Source of the DNA: Tanypteryx hageni
Taxonomy: Eukaryota; Arthropoda; Insecta; Odonata; Petaluridae
DNA: 64,000 nucleotides
Direction: 5' to 3'
Assembly: GCA_028673005.1 (NCBI GenBank)
Contig: CM054113.1
Coordinates: 37,142,117-37,206,116, forward strand
Shown: positions 34,936 through 46,900 of the stretch, piece after piece
Numbering within the stretch: position 1 is the stretch's first letter
Layout: every line of letters begins with the position of its first letter
Position numbers and translations under genes: made by a program
The notes under the pieces: generated by a model
The model's input: the letters and a program-made list of their open reading frames with translations, nothing else
Told to the model about the DNA's origin: nothing
Database searches by the model: none

Positions 34936-35665
34936 TACGAGGGTTGAATGAAAAGTAGTGGCAACACTGCTGTCAAATGCACAGAAGTGTTGCAAATCAA
35001 CTGTTCGTGCACAGTGATGCTAATGGGCCATGCCTTGGATGTACACAGTAAGTTTCACAACTCGAAAGCAGTACAGTGCATGTGAACAAGCCGGGGAAGT
35101 GGATGTCTCATAACACAGCACCCTAAGACAGGTTCACAAATTTGGAACAGCATTTCTGGATCACAATTGGTCATATCATTAAAGACATCATCGGGATGCA
35201 TAAAATTGCATCATGTTGGGTCCCACACCACCTTACCGAGGAGCAAAAGTGGCACAGGTATTCCGATGCTAACCTTCATCTTGAAAGGTACCACAATGAA
35301 GGGGATGCATCCATGTGCCGTATCGTAGCCCTTGACAAGACCTAGACACAGTGGCAATGGGAAATTTTAGGACATCCTCTCTACTCCCCTGACATGAGTC
35401 CATGTGACTTTGATCTGTTCCTATAGATGAAGGAACCCTTCCGAGTCAAGCGGTTTTGCAGTCTGGAAGAGGTAATGTGGGCTCTTGCAACTATCAACAG
35501 GAATCGATCTGCTGATGGCATCCGTCACCTCTCACAGATTTGAGACAAGGTTGGTCGCATGGCAGGTGACTATATTGAAGGCATGTGATGCCAGTTTTCA
35601 TTGAAATAAAACTTGCCTTGATACACCACACATGTTGCCACTACTTTTCATTCAATCCTCGTATA
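34936..35665 (+). mobile_element. Mariner element with transposase relic
   Basis: Inverted ends TACGAGGGTTGAATGAAAAG and (reverse complement) TACGAGGATTGAATGAAAAG. Coding remnants on the + strand include HKIASCWVPHHLTEEQK, RYHNEGDASMCRIVALDKT (35142-35345) and then LGHPLYSPDMSPCDFDLF after a stop. These are the mariner WVPHxL, first-Asp (ALDET, here ALDKT) and SPDLAPxDxxLF motifs. Internal deletions remove most of the N-terminus and the middle Asp region. Dead copy. Confidence 0.9.
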
Positions 35666-35974
35666 TATTTTTTTCATTTTTTTATTTAGGACCTAATTCT
35701 TTTCACCCCATTGACATGTATAAATTTTTGCTGTAAAATATGGTTTGGTTAAAAATAACCTGATTTGTGTTGTATGTAAATGACAGAATTGACTTTTAAT
35801 TGAACTCATAGAAATAATTTGGTTGACTGTACTACTTGGTGGAGATTATGCAATTTCTGGCAAAACATGCATAAAATTGACAAGGACTTGCTAATCCATT
35901 TGGAATATTAATTTAATTAATTATTACACTGTGAAATTCTTACCATTTATGTTGAAGTTTAAAAGGGTGATGGC

Positions 35975-36160
35975 CTGGTCCAGATTTAGACATAATGAGG
36001 CCCTAAGGCAAAGCATGTGATGAGCCTCCCAAATATGTAATTATGAATTTTTTCGTATATTGCAAGCATTAAAAAAAAATAATTTTGGAGGTGGTGAGGC
36101 CCTTTAGATAGCAAGACCCCAAGCCATGGCTTATTTGGCTTATGCCTAAATCTGGTACTG
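35975..36160. mobile_element. hAT-type MITE with exact 8-bp duplication
   Basis: 186 bp with ends CTGGTCCAGATTTAG and (reverse complement) CAGTACCAGATTTAG, flanked by GTGATGGC on both sides (35967-35974, 36161-36168), identical at all 8 positions. Non-coding. Confidence 0.85.
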
Positions 36161-36490
36161 GTGATGGCTGTATAAAAAGTATACAAATCCATAACTACTA
36201 GGTTGATATTGGATTGAAAAATTGCCAATTGCTTTATATTCTGAAGTTGAATTCACAATTTAAATTTATGAACTTGATGCCCAAATTACCAGTCACCAGG
36301 AATTTGTCATTAGAAAGTGTTAAAAGAAAACAGAAGTGCCCACCATCTCACATCAGAAATGTGGATGAAATACCTAAGAAAATTATGGCCAAATGGAATA
36401 AGTGGATTATAGATGGAGCAAAAAGGTACAAATATGCATGCTGCCTCACTTTATGTTTTGTGTGAATGGATAATTGAATTGTTGGATGCA

Positions 36491-36940
36491 GGATCAGATT
36501 AAGGGTTTCATAGGGCCTAGGCATTATGGCTCGTAGACCTTTTAATTTTTATATGTATGCATATATACATTTACTGAATGATGTTTAATTGGAGAAACAT
36601 ATGGGGAAAATTATTATCGATTTCTCAAGAAAATTTATTCTAGAAATAAGGTTCACCTTGTTGAAAAAATTACATTATTTATATTGCACTTGCATCAAAG
36701 GTTTTGTACAATTTTGTTAGCAAATTTTGAAATAACTTGATCAGTATTTAATTTGCGGAGTAATTTACATTCTTTTGAAAGTATATAAAGAGACAATAGT
36801 TTCTTTTGCCCAATTGCAGACCTAAGAAAAAAACATTTAAGTTAACATATATATTTTTTTACTTTTTGTAGGCCTCTTTTTCTTGTAGGGCCTAGGGACA
36901 GTGCCTCTAGTGCTTAGGCCATAATTCGGACCTGGTAGGA
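36491..36940. repeat. Possible further MITE
   Basis: The segment opens with GGATCAGATTAAGGGTTTCA and closes with GGCCATAATTCGGACCTGG. The word GGGCCTAGG occurs near both ends, and GGATGC lies just outside each end. The inverted similarity is weak, so boundaries are approximate. Confidence 0.4.
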
Positions 36941-37945
36941 TGCTATTAATTATCAATAACCATTCAAAAATGAGGAATGTTATATTACATGGATGGGGTG
37001 GAAGATATTTTATTTTGGATGGATTATGACTCAAAATTTCATCATGTAATCTAGAGTGAGGTCCTTATGATGTTGGCATTAGCAAAGGAACTCCGGATGA
37101 ATTTGATGAATTTTTCATGTTGAATCCCAATGGCAAGGAATTTTATTGTTTTAAAGAGTGTTTAAGCTAAATAAATTTTACGTTTTCATTCCTTCAAAAT
37201 CAGAGATACATTTTTAATATTCTGCAGAACTTAGTTTATGCTTTTGACAATTTAGTCATTTATACATAAATCATTCATTTTAAATATTTTAATTATTGTA
37301 TTTATTAGTTTAATTTAAATTGGTGATTGAGAAAAGTCATGTAGCAAAAAAACCTGGTTAATCATTAATTTTATGCCTATAGAAGTTTAAATGGTTATCA
37401 GTTGGATTCTGTTATTGACGCTGGTAGTTGATTTTTGATTTATTCATTTTGAGCAGACAGACTGGGAGGAAATGAGTATTTAAAATCTGTATAGATGTAG
37501 AGAAGTTGAAGCACTAGGCAAAAGGGGAAGTGTGTAGCAGGAGAGGTATGATATGGATTAGTGGGTTGCTACAAGAAATGTATGAACAAGAACGATTTCA
37601 GCAAAAGTTATAGTTTGGCCATTGATGTAATGGCTGCAGGCATTCTCATTTTTTGGGAGGGGAGGTGGGGAAAGTTTTTAGAACCAGCTTATGTCGTAAT
37701 AAAGGAAATTATTTTCCTTTCTACTACACTCTCATTCATTTACATATGAACTATACACGAGTAGAGCAAAATAGTCCTGGATTGACAATTTTCATGACAT
37801 TGGAATCATTATTCTGCATTTTGTTAAAGAGGGAAGTGCATCAGGTATCCACTTCAATCATTCCATAAAACTCGCAATTGCTGGGAAATTTAATAAAAAA
37901 ATAATTAATATTAATTAATATTATTGTAATAAAAGCCTAGATGGT
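36941..37945. other. Intergenic, nothing recognised
   Basis: Two overlapping short frames (37561-37749 and 37653-37868) show no domain. No repeat ends identified. Confidence 0.4.
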
Positions 37946-38430
37946 GGGGGTTTGTGTATAACGCTGACGTTATCAATGGCACTTTTTAACGCGTTTTTAA
38001 CAAACTTCCCGATTAGATGGAAGGTTGAAATTTCGCAGGAATGTTTGATTCAGATATAAAAATTAAATGAAAAAAGACCCAGGTTCGACTCCATGGGGGC
38101 GATTTCCGTTTCCCGTAAGATAACACGTAAAAATCGACTTTTTAAAGTGCAGAATTTTATTCTTTTGGAAATTAAAATTAGAAAAAATTGACGTACGATC
38201 TTCGAATTTAAACTATGTTTTAGGAAAATTAATGAAGTTTCTTATTCTATTCATCTTTTTTCCGTATACCGTTCGAAATCTCTCATATTAAACATTTAAA
38301 TCATATATTTTGGGAAAATGTCGGCTTTTAAACGGGAAGTTGCCTTGCCGACCACGTCATTGTTAAACTTCGAGAATCAATTGTTGTCTCAGCCTGCATA
38401 AGTGTAATATATACGAGTGCATAGATTGCC
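37946..38430. repeat. Dispersed repeat with B-box-like sequence, inverted copy
   Basis: CAGGTTCGACTCCATGG at 38080 is followed by CCCGTAAGATAACACGTAAAAATCGAC, the inverse of 30955-31015. GCCTTGCCGACCACGTCATTG (38343) is the inverse of 23330-23360. This fixes the 23, 28-31 and 38 kb copies as one family. Confidence 0.6.
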
Positions 38431-38893
38431 TTAAATTATCGTAGGATTTTTCGCGAAATTGCGTAATCCTAATGGGACTGGGATGAAGTTTGGATTATTT
38501 TGCTTATCTAAACGACTATATAGATGTAGAGGAAGAGGGAGGGGGATGTGGGGAGGGAGATAGGAAGGAAGGGATATAGAATGGAAGGTACATAGATAGT
38601 AAGAGAAGTATAGAATGGGGACTGTCAAAATATTTAATTGTTTTTTTTAATTCTTTGTAATTGACTTAATTACTCCCTGTGGGCATTTTTTGTTAAATCG
38701 TCCTCATTATGCAAAAAAATATTTAAAATAAGTCTTTTAAATATCCCGCGAAAACAGCATCCTGGTTGGAGAGAGAGTAGTAAGGGGGACGTCATCGCAT
38801 GCCTTACGACCGTACTGAAAGCACGCGGTCTTGATACTTCGTCCTCTTCCTTTTCCTGATATCGTAGCTAAAATGGAGAATATGAAACTTTAG

Positions 38894-39145
38894 AAGGGTT
38901 ATAAGTATTGTCTGGTACCTCAGTGCTTAAATACAACGATTAAAACCCCGAGAAAATTGTTCTTCACGCTACCGAGCTCCTTGGGAAGAAATAAGAAGCG
39001 GAGAATACTGTGGTTGAAAGCCATGAGGAGATACGCATCTGATATATTGGAACGTACAACTGCATTTGTCTGCGAAGGTCATTTTAATCTAAGTACTAGT
39101 TATATGTATGTACGTAATTTTATTGCTTCGTATTTTAGTTTATGA
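38894..39145 (+). pseudogene. THAP zinc-finger exon
   Basis: The frame reads KGYKYCLVPQCLNTTIKTPR then KLFFTLPS, RRILWLKAMRR and TAFVCEGHFNL. This is the THAP pattern: C-x4-C (38907-38924), a basic W/R block, and C-x2-H with F. A TAG stands directly before the first Lys codon, so no in-frame start exists, and the next exon with the AVPTIF-like end of the domain was not found. It probably is a broken first exon of a THAP-containing transposon gene. A host THAP gene is less likely given the surrounding repeats. Confidence 0.7.
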
Positions 39146-39894
39146 CTTATGTCGGCATTACATTGACATGATGCATATATTTCTGGAGAACGTTGAAAGA
39201 GTAAATTATATTTTTATGTTTCAAAGATTAGCATATATATTTTAACAAAACCTCCATAATGTAATATACCTATTCTAAATACGTAAGATCAAACTTACGG
39301 AAATCGTTGGGATATGGGTTTATTAAGCAAATAATTACTGTTGCAGTGCATATATTTAAGTACCAAGTTTTTAAGCAAATACTTTTACAAATGTTACCTA
39401 TTAAGTTAGTTCTGTAATTTAAATATTTTAATAAATTTGTTCACATAATATCCACGACAGCATGGTATTTTGAAGGACCATGTTTTCCTAATAAGGGTAG
39501 TCATGACACCACAGACGTGACTAAATCTTCTTCTTCATCTACAACTACACTCACTTCATAACCTCTTTATCTTATTCTGTGTTCAGGGCAAATCTTGCCT
39601 TTAACAATATAAATTTTTCCTTCTCGCTTCAGTTGAACAAATCCAACAGCATTACTAACATAGTCTTTCCTCATTGTCCTCAAAGGGAGAAAAAAGCCAT
39701 AAAAGCAACGATGAAATTCGCGACATATACAAAAGAGAGACATGCAGTTATGACAAACACTTCTACAGTTTTTCTTTTCACAAGTATAGGTAATAACTAA
39801 TCAGATAGACGCTTAAAACAACAAACTTCACCACATTTCCTATAGACAAGACACACGGAAACTAAGTATATTCACATTAATTTTGTATATTTGT

Positions 39895-40080
39895 CAATAT
39901 TTGACCCGATGATTCTGTAAAGGCAGATGATGGTGATTATTCACCGAAACCGGTCGTGTTTTACTACATATATTTTGTGGAAATTAGCAAAAGTTTAATA
40001 TAAATAAAAAATACTATCTAGCATTGTTCATGTTATTTTATTGTGGAATTCCACGAAGTCTCGGACTCGTCCATTACCTT
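39895..40080 (+). mobile_element. Second hammerhead-like short element
   Basis: CAGATGA (39924-39930), a T, a perfect five-base-pair stem GGTGA-TTAT-TCACC (39932-39945), GAAA, CCGG and TC (ends 39955), followed by GTG. Downstream TTTTGTGGAAATT and GGAATTCCACGAAGT with CTCGTCCATTA correspond to parts of 27286-27485, so both are one family. The core has A in place of U4 (CAGATGA instead of CTGATGA). Confidence 0.55.
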
Positions 40081-40839
40081 TTGTATACTTATCTAACTAT
40101 ATTTTACTAGATACTAGGACAGCATGGGAAACAATACATAAATAAATATTCTATAATATTAGTTAAAACTAGAGTTGTTATATTCATTTAATATGGGAAA
40201 GCTGTTTTAAGACGTCAATCTATCTTTTACATATCTTCAGCGTTTCAGTCGAAATAATAGTACTATTACAATAACTGAAAAAAAGCGCTACATCGAACTT
40301 GTTTTATCGATTAAATGTAATAAAAACCTATCCGCCTTCACTCCACGCATTTCAACATCTGAATATTGCTCCTAACGACTTCCAATGTACCGCAAAAACA
40401 TGTACGAATCAACGTTGAGCAAATTATCAGATCTGGCTACACAAAACCCTTCATATGCCATTTTGCAAAACACAAAGCGAAATAAATGCAGAAAGGTGCA
40501 GTACTTCTACCAATATTTCTTCTAAGACGGAATATAGAGGAAAACAACAGAATTATGTCTTTCAAGCTTCTACTTCTATATCGGCACAATGGCTTCTAGC
40601 ACGGCTAGCATCGGCTAACATGCTTGCGGCATGTACTGACATCACTAAACACTCGGCAAACTTCGGCTACCAATCGGATGTGATCGGGTTCGGCATTAAC
40701 TCGTCCGTTTTAAATTCCTTTTTTTATAAATATCTGTTAAAAATTTAACGAAAAAACTTTATATTTGTCTATAACAATAGCCATACAATACAACTTCAAA
40801 AAAGTTTCGGTAATTCCCGGTATTTGACAGTCCCCCATT

Positions 40840-40985
40840 AGAAAAAACGGGAGGAAAGAGATTAAAGAGACAGAAAAAAGAGGGATAGCTATGGATTGTG
40901 ACAAGAGGGAATGGGAGAGGGGGGAGGTGGGAGAAAAGAGTGGCAGAGGGAGGGAGGGAGAGAGAGAGGTAGGGGAGGAATATTA
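40840..40985. repeat. GA-rich low-complexity tract
   Basis: GAGGGAGGGAGGGAGAGAGAG type sequence; the overlapping open frame (40911-41093) is an artefact. Confidence 0.85.
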
Positions 40986-41244
40986 TTATTTATCCGTCAT
41001 ATGACGGGAAATACTCTAGTATACCGTATAATTTTCAACGTCATCTACATTCATGAAAGTCGACAATTACGTAAAAGCCTATTTCCAAAATAAGAAGGGC
41101 ATAAGGATAATTTTTCACCAAGATATATATAAAATCCCAGCTCTAGAGATATATTTTGCTACTAGACAAATGGCGCCAAGTTTGTCTTTTGTTACTATTC
41201 ATTTAGTAATGTATTTTACTCCCGTCCATGTAAAAAAAATATGG

Positions 41245-43937
41245 AGTAACATGGGGGAAAAGCCCGCAGTTTACAAATAAACGTCAGTTTCTGGCTTCAT
41301 TATTACTATCTTTCTACAATTATTTCTGTGGATTAAGCCTGATGGTTGGTCTATATAATTACCAAATCATACATCTCTATAAACGGATTTGTTTATGTAA
41401 AACATGTTATAATTGGGAAATGTCAAGGCAAGACTTTAGCCCCGCATACGAGGAAAACGTCCTATCAGCAAGGGGCAGAAGTCCGCAAGACGAAAATGAC
41501 ATAAATTATTATATAAGCATTATACGTCGTTGTATTGTCAAAACTGGAAAATCTGACATCAGGCCTCTATGAAATACAAAGGTAGTTGCACACAGTCAGA
41601 AAAATTAATATTTTAAATAAACTACTTTCTGATAAGAATCAAATCCTATTAATAACTAGATTATTATTAGGAATAAATTTCACATAAATAAATCACCCTT
41701 TTTAGTGACAATTATAAAATGAAATTTCATGTAGTCACTTTACCCTAGCGCACAGGTCACAAATAAATCGTTCACCCTCGTACAGTCATCATGCCACCAC
41801 TCTTGGTACGAATCACACTTTATCCAGTCTTCAGATGGAGGGTTCTGATATTCACATTCGCATCCTGGACAGACAGTGCTTTCCCTTGTAGCTGGCTCAT
41901 CCTTATCCTTTGGTTTTCTTACTTGCTGTTTGGACACGAAAGGGCGGTTTCGAGATCCTTGCTTCATATCCAATCCATGCGTTTTTGCCTTTCCATTTCC
42001 AAGCTAGTTTTTTGGGGTGTGGATGTAAGAATTACAGACTTTTTCATTTGCGCATCCTTTTTCTGCTTACTTTCGTTTTAGGAACCGGAGGAATGCCTGT
42101 TGGCAAATAGCTTTTCCATCTACGTTGCTATTATTCGATTGCCTCTTCTTCATGGCTCGAGGAGAGCCTTTCTTCCTATGAGATAGGCCGTTTAGTAATC
42201 TGACATCCAGATGTTGACGGTTGTGGTGACTGATTTTCTTTACTTCATCGTCGTTTTCAGGATTCTGCTCAGTTACCTGAGACGACAGAAAATCTTCCTC
42301 ATTAAATTTAAATCTATCAAGAGGCATTATATCGCGCACTTCAAATGCTTTGACTGCTTTTTCTACTGTGCAGTTTTTATGTAGACTTTTCCAAATAGTT
42401 CTGCAACCTGGAACTGTGTTGTTACTTTTCCTGCGTTGCTTACTAACCATTGGTCACAGAAGCATCTGCAAAAATCTTCCAATTACTTGAAGAAACATCG
42501 GTCAAGCGGCTGGATTTTGTGGCTACTGTGTGGTGGAAGGTTTATCATGTTAAGGTTGTTCTCATTACAGTAAGTTACTGCTTCAAGTGAAACGTGAGAT
42601 GTATGGTTGTCCAAGAGTAACAACACGGAATTTTGTTCAGATGCCTGTACATGCTGCCAAAAGTGAAATAGCCACTTAATAAATAACTCGGCATTAATGT
42701 ATCCAGAATCCGAAACAAACATCACTGAACCGGGAAGGGGCCCATTCATCAATTCCTGTTTCTCACGTTTTCATGGAAATATTAGCGCAGGGAGTACATA
42801 ATTACTACTTGCGTTCATGCAACACTGCTGTCACAAGTTGCCCTCGCTCTGCCGAAACAACCTTACCAACAGCTCCTTTTCCTTGGCCGCTTATCACTCT
42901 TGGTAGTTTGTTGGGTACAGTTGTCAAACCAGTTTCATCTATGTTGTATACTTGTTTGGGAGTCAATTTGTATTTGTCTATAAGTTCCATTAATTTGTCA
43001 AAAAACAGATCACATTGCACTTTGTTGAACCCCATTATTCGCGGAACACTGGTCTTTTGCGGGCATGTTAAAGTTACGTTGTTTCTTCTTAAGAACAACT
43101 TTGCCCAATCAATAACCGCTATCTCTGTTGTACTGTTAAACGAGTGATTTATTTTGTTCAGAATAACATACTGATATGCCAGGCTGCGCAAGGACTTCAA
43201 AGTAAGTCCATAGGACATTTCACCCAACAGCTTGCAGTGTTGTGCCAAATCGTTTTCCTGATCTGGTGTTAAAATACATTTAAATCGCCATAAACCAGTT
43301 ACTCCAGTACCCTTTTTCAGTCTTTTCCGTAGAGTTGACTCGAAAATACCAAAGTGTTCAGCAACTTTTCTTTTTGACATACCACATGCGAGTTTTTTTC
43401 GGCCTCTGCAAGCATTTCTGAAGTCATTGGCTTACGTTCTGTCTTCCTCTTGTAATCCCTACAATAGATAATAATAAAATAGGTAGGCCTATGTATACAG
43501 TGACTGCCTTAGAATTTAAAAAGGCGGGGCAAAAGTTCGCACGCGGGCTCTTGCCCCGTAGGAGGAGCTGACTTTTGCCCCGACTATTAAAACTGTACAT
43601 TCCAGTACGTGCTTCTACCTAGTGGGGAAGGGCGAAACTGGTAACGAGTGAGATGCAGTCGTAATACTACAAGGATCGCATCACCAAAAAATATATTTAG
43701 CAGAATTCACTTATCAGAACACAAACATTTCAAAAATATCGTAAAATTACATTAAAAGTAACAAAAACAGACTTCACCTCATTGTTTCCACACTTTTAGG
43801 GTGACAACATCCGAACTACACCTCCAGAGCGGTAGCCATGACATCTTTTCGCTGATGTCAAACCATTGCCAACATTAGATGAAATTTACCGCAATCGGAC
43901 TTTTAGCCCGTGCGGACTTTTGCCCCATGTTACCCTA
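41245..43937 (-). mobile_element. Pogo-like transposon with zinc-finger-tailed transposase
   Basis: The left end GAGTAACATGGGGGAAAAGC and the right end (reverse complement GGGTAACATGGGGCAAAAGT) are inverted repeats. Related GGGGCAAAAGT words recur subterminally at about 43520-43585. The minus strand carries a transposase relic from 43380 to 41740. Exact ends are uncertain by a few bases. Confidence 0.82.
41740..43440 (-). pseudogene. Pogo-like transposase pseudogene with C-terminal PHD-like finger
   Basis: On the minus strand, 43380-42805 encodes a psq/HTH start (KRKVAEHFGIFESTLRKRLK) and NIDETGLTTVPNK with the first catalytic Asp. 42752-42483 encodes VSDSGYINAELFIKWLFHF, LLLLDNHTSHVS (second Asp) and PPHSSHKIQPLDRCFFK (third Asp). 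42450-42067 gives AVKAFEVRDIMPLDRFKFNE. 41973-41740 gives a zinc-finger tail (CPGCECEYQNPPSEDWIKCD, then EWWHDDC). All three Asp residues survive, but frameshifts or stops near 42790, 42480 and 42390 break the frame, and one expected finger Cys is Tyr (CDSY). Not an active copy. Confidence 0.9.
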
Positions 43938-44194
43938 TCTTTCATGGTGGCCGCGGAGAAAATCCAGCCACACGGAAGAGCCCGCAAAAGATTAAATTAA
44001 GACGAAGTATCTGTCGCAATTATGGTCTCCACGTCGCTCTCTTGATTTTGCGGCCAACTATTCTGTCATTCGGATTGCTTTAAATGTCTACTCTCGCTGA
44101 ATCATTTCGATATATTATAGCCTAGGGACGCTGATTAAATGAGTCAGGCATTTCCACCAAAAGGTCTCTTCCCTTCCTTATCGTTTTAGCGAGG
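43938..44194. other. Intergenic spacer
   Basis: No feature recognised between the pogo-like element and the GA-rich tract. Confidence 0.4.
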
Positions 44195-44560
44195 ATAGGA
44201 GGGTGGAAAGAGGGGAGGGAGATACAAAGGACTCGGAGAGAGGTGAGAGGCAAGGAAGAGGTGAGGGGCGGAAGAGAGGGCATCCTGGGGAAGGGGGGAG
44301 AAGAAAGGGAAGAGTTGGGTTCGCCTTCCTCCTATCTTTTCCCGAAAGCAAGTATAATACAGTTTTCGTCTCCTTTCTCTCTCTCTCCATCCCTCCTCCT
44401 ATCCTATCTACGTCACCGGCTACAGGAGAATCCCGGGTGGAAGGAGTGTTCGAGGAATTGGAAGGGAGGAAGAAAAAAGGGAGATGGCGAGAGCAAGAGG
44501 TTGGTGGGAATAGAAGGGGGGCTGCTAGGTTACAGGATTGGATCCGACAAGGCAGGGGGG
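44195..44560. repeat. GA-rich low-complexity region
   Basis: Purine-rich GGAGAGAGG-type sequence on the + strand. Open frames of up to 194 codons (44203-44787) are rich in Arg, Gly and Glu and lack any domain; they arise from the composition. Confidence 0.7.
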
Positions 44561-45689
44561 TGGATTTAGTAAAAAGTCACCTAGGTCTCAATATCCTGGG
44601 TTTCTATCGTTTTAGAAGACGCAGGAAAAAATGTGTATATGGTAAGAGAGGCAAAGATAAGGCAGATGCTGGTCGTGGGAGTGAAGATGCTATAGGGTTA
44701 ATGATTCGGAATGATTTGTACGCAATTTTTCGAATGATCCGCCTTCGTTTTAGAAGGATATCTCGTGATCGATTGAGTGACTACTAAAAGAATTGAAGAA
44801 ACATGTCGCTATCTCAATCTTGGAAACCGTTTGCTTTTCAGGGCTTTCCCGACGGTTTTATTTTAAGGGAAGAGGATGGGAAGAATAGGAGCAGGTAAGC
44901 CAAAAAGACCCGTTTTTGTGTAACACGCTAGAATAAATATAATCGATTACGATTTGCAGAAGTGAGGAACACGTCTGTTTTTTCACGCACGATAAACGTC
45001 GCTTCACCACCTAGATGAACGCGATATTTTTTAAAGGAAAGGTCATTGATGAAAGTATTAAATATCTGACGTGGAAAAATGCTCTGATCTGATGCAAAAC
45101 CTGTTGAGAGGTTTTTAAAGGCCAAACTGCGGGAAATTACGCTTTTCTGTCTCTTTTTGTCGAAACCGAAGGAGAATGACATTTTTTATAACGATAAGAC
45201 CCTATCTCGGAAGGCAACTTCTTAGAGTTAGATAAAACTCCTTCTTTTGTCATGAAACATTCGCCTTTTTCTTTCACAAATTACTTTTGTTATTAATAAA
45301 GTTTTTTCTTTATTTGTTTGCGTTTCTTCTTTTCTGACTGGAAAATCCATTTTGATTCGAGGGCTCCATCTAATCTTTTTTAATGGGAAGTATATTTATT
45401 TAAAAAGATAAGGTCGACTTCATGGTTGAATTACTAAAAGAGAGACACATATGTGCGAAATACCTCAAAAAGTTGGAAATTATGTATGGCATTTGGGTCG
45501 ATCTACCAAATATTCCAGGTGCATATACCGTTTAATCACGGAAACCTGTTAAAAGCACATTCGAAAAAATCAGTTCAACATATATTCCACTAACTTTCTC
45601 ATTTCCACACGCTTCTAGCCTTACCAACAATGTCACTGGTTACATTAAATACGTACTTAACATGTGGAAGACTTCTCTGTAAGAGTTAA

Positions 45690-45900
45690 GCTGCTGCTGT
45701 TGGATCGAGGAGAGTTTGGCGGTAGTAATCCTCGATATAGTGTCACCGGATGCTATGTTGTTATTTTATGAGATATATGTGACTTGTGTAATATTGTCGA
45801 ATTTTAATCAAAATCCTTGCGGGAATTTTTTAATAGATGGAAATTTTGTGAAAGACAACGAGGATAAGCTACCCTTCATTTTCTATTCCTGGTGATATCC
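45690..45900. repeat. Left arm of a dispersed inverted pair
   Basis: GCTATGTTGTTATTTT, AATCAAAATCCTTGC and TGGAAATTTTGTG(A/T)AAGAC of this segment match the reverse complement of 48600-48838. The arms are about 210 bp and 2.7 kb apart. Confidence 0.75.
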
Positions 45901-46900
45901 TAGATAATTAAAATATTTCACCAGATTCTGTAGAACCGTTTAGCCGCCAGAGAGACGGAATCGCAAATTCCACTTCTTCGTGTTCAAGGGCTCCTAAAAT
46001 GTGCGTCTCGAAGTCGGATTATCTCGCAATGAAATTCTTTCTCTATGTGCTCCGTATGTGAGAAAGTGGAGGTTTCAGACATTTGTATTTCAATATTAGT
46101 GAGACAAAATCGTTTTTGCGGGTTCCTAAGTTAAGAAAAACAGGATTCAACGAAACTGCTCCTGAGGGATATTTTACAAGAGATTAAATGATCTTTACAC
46201 AAACATTGCAATTCACGTGTAACGGGAGGAATTTAAGGATACAAAAGAAAAATTCACAAGGAAATAATGTCGAATTCGGTGATACGGCCGTCCCAAGTTT
46301 CGACTGTGACATATATTATAAATGTAAAATATCACATGATCCAAACGTTTATCTTAGGGTTGTAAGAAAATATGTTATCAACGTATTATTGACGCTTTTA
46401 ATAACCTGTTGTTGATAAAAACCAGAAATCTACGCCTTGAATTGCATCAAATGTAGCGCGCTGGGGTTGCCCTCCGCGCCGTGCCGCGCAACTGAAATAC
46501 GGTCAGAAATTGCAAAATAGCGGGTAGTAGCAAGACTTTTCGTCTCCCAGATATTCTATGGACTTCACACTATCTACCAGTGCAAATAACTTCGTTTCGA
46601 TAAAAACGATTTGAGGCATTTCATCTCAAAATTTGTGTAAAATGCAGTCCATTCTTGAAATCCATATAAGTTGTAAAATATTGGCAACAAAAATACAAAA
46701 ACACGTGGATGTCATCAATATAGATGTATATCAATAAGAAATCTACTTTTATATACCACGGATTGCTCAAAAGCCCGTCCCCATCGAGATACATTTCATC
46801 TACTTCGCTGGGAAAATTACGGCAGCCGCTCACGCCCCATTTTGTTCAACTTTGAAGGATTACTGTCATTTAATAGCGTAAGTTTTAGAGTCAAAATGTG
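45901..46900. other. Nothing recognised
   Basis: Short frames at 46188-46415 (+) and 46621-46833 (-) have no visible domain. It may be the far part of the Tigger copy that ends at 47727. Confidence 0.35.

Larger units (their letters stand above)
38620..40840. mobile_element. TIR-bounded region carrying a THAP exon
   Basis: The left end GGGGACTGTCAAAATATT (38622) and the right end (reverse complement GGGGGACTGTCAAATACC, 40822-40838) form an inverted repeat of about 17 bp. Between them lies a THAP-domain exon (38894-39145). A THAP domain within terminal inverted repeats would fit a P-element-like transposon, but no RNase H-type transposase is readable and no clear target duplication is seen. 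Confidence 0.4.

Noticed and set aside
40455..40748. 97-codon frame as the transposase of the THAP-bearing region
   Set aside because: No DDE or RNase H-like motif is visible in it; the assignment would be a guess.
44203..44787. 194-codon frame, the longest uncharacterised one in the window
   Set aside because: Purine-rich low-complexity DNA; Arg/Gly/Glu-rich product without any domain, with an opposing frame over the same bases.
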